From positions 4,103,501-4,167,500 of the forward strand of contig NZ_CP029639.1 of NCBI RefSeq assembly GCF_003268635.1: DNA of 64,000 nucleotides. Reading direction: 5' to 3'. The first letter of the stretch is position 1, and every line of letters starts with the position of its first letter. This stretch comes from Paenibacillus sp. DCT19. Its GTDB lineage: Bacteria; Bacillota; Bacilli; Paenibacillales; Paenibacillaceae. The notes below the pieces were generated by a model, which worked only from the letters and a program-made list of their open reading frames with translations, searched no databases and was not told the origin of the DNA. This document shows positions 63,773 to 64,000 of this stretch, piece after piece. Position numbers and translations under genes: made by a program.

Positions 63773-64000
63773 TTACGCAAAGCCGTGATTAGCTAGAAAC
63801 TCTTCACTTAACCTTTTAGGTTTTGTTTCTGTCGAGCTGGAGTGACCCCTTCCATATTGAAGCAAATGATCTACATATTTACCCAAGATGTCACATTCAA
63901 TATTGATGGTATCTCCAGTTTTCTTAAAATTCAGCACAGTCTCTCCGATTGTGTGAGGAATAATGGAGACCGTGAATGATCCAGAAGAGGTGTTCACAAC
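63773..64000 (-). CDS. ribE: Riboflavin synthase alpha chain (C-terminal part)
   Basis: Dismutates two ribityllumazines to riboflavin. The last 75 codons are visible; the gene begins beyond the right edge. The second repeat ends with SIIPHTIGETVLNFKKTGD and INIECDILGKYVDHLL, diagnostic of RibE, then a polar tail to FLANHGFA. Gene order ribE-ribBA-ribH matches Bacillus; an FMN riboswitch, if present, would lie outside the window. Confidence 0.93.
   Translation of the reverse strand, partial: VVNTSSGSFTVSIIPHTIGETVLNFKKTGDTINIECDILGKYVDHLLQYGRGHSSSTETKPKRLSEEFLANHGFA

Overview
The window is a chromosomal segment of a spore-forming Bacillota, most like Paenibacillus. Evidence: sporulation and germination genes (spoIVA, spoVIF-like, dacB-spmA-spmB, ytfJ, ypeB, prsW), a resABCDE cytochrome c biogenesis cluster, scpAB and rib genes, and the Bacillus-type order hbs / mtrB / hepS-menG-hepT / ndk / cheR / aroC-aroB-aroH / trpEDCFBA. 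Menaquinone genes here are of the UbiA/UbiX type (futalosine-style late steps), as expected for Paenibacillus. Almost all genes lie on the minus strand; the plus-strand exceptions are a small ORF near hbs, a polysaccharide deacetylase, serA, and a TetR/VOC pair. No rRNA, tRNA, IS element or CRISPR was seen.

Layout. 1-9.1 kb: aromatic supraoperon aroC-aroB-aroH then trpE-D-C-F-B-A (trpA cut by the window edge; no trpG). A sigma-A promoter directly after aroH starts the trp transcript, which begins with a run of (G/U)AG triplets at 5-6 nt spacing, the signature of a TRAP site; TRAP itself (mtrB) is at 15.9-16.1 kb. 9.3-16.7 kb: cheR, ndk, polyprenyl/menaquinone genes, mtrB, hbs. 17-20.8 kb: a sugar-type ABC transporter with a CRP/FNR-like palindrome downstream of its promoter. 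20.9-25.5 kb: spoIVA and small or poorly known genes. 25.6-38.3 kb: gpsA, plsY, der, S1-like ypfD, plsC, cmk, ypfB/ypfA, ypeB, prsW, mecA paralogue, deacetylase, CPBP protease. 38.6-40.7 kb: T-box-controlled serA. 40.8-46.7 kb: one giant collagen-like, probably spore-surface protein with 16 near-identical modules. 46.9-52.7 kb: resABCDE. 52.9-64 kb: rluB, a secreted serine protease, spmAB-dacB, ytfJ, TetR/VOC, DUF2953, scpAB and rib genes.

A major caveat: at least thirteen positions, in twelve genes (trpC, aroH, an ABC ATPase, a nucleotidyltransferase-like gene, plsY twice, ypfA, a membrane protein, the collagen-like gene, resE, probably resB, spmA, ribBA), read as if one C were missing from a plus-strand run of C (G in the coding strand), and one further gene has a C7 run of the wrong length. 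Because essential genes such as plsY are hit and every site is of the same kind, this is most likely a sequencing or consensus error rather than gene decay. These genes are annotated over their full restored extents.
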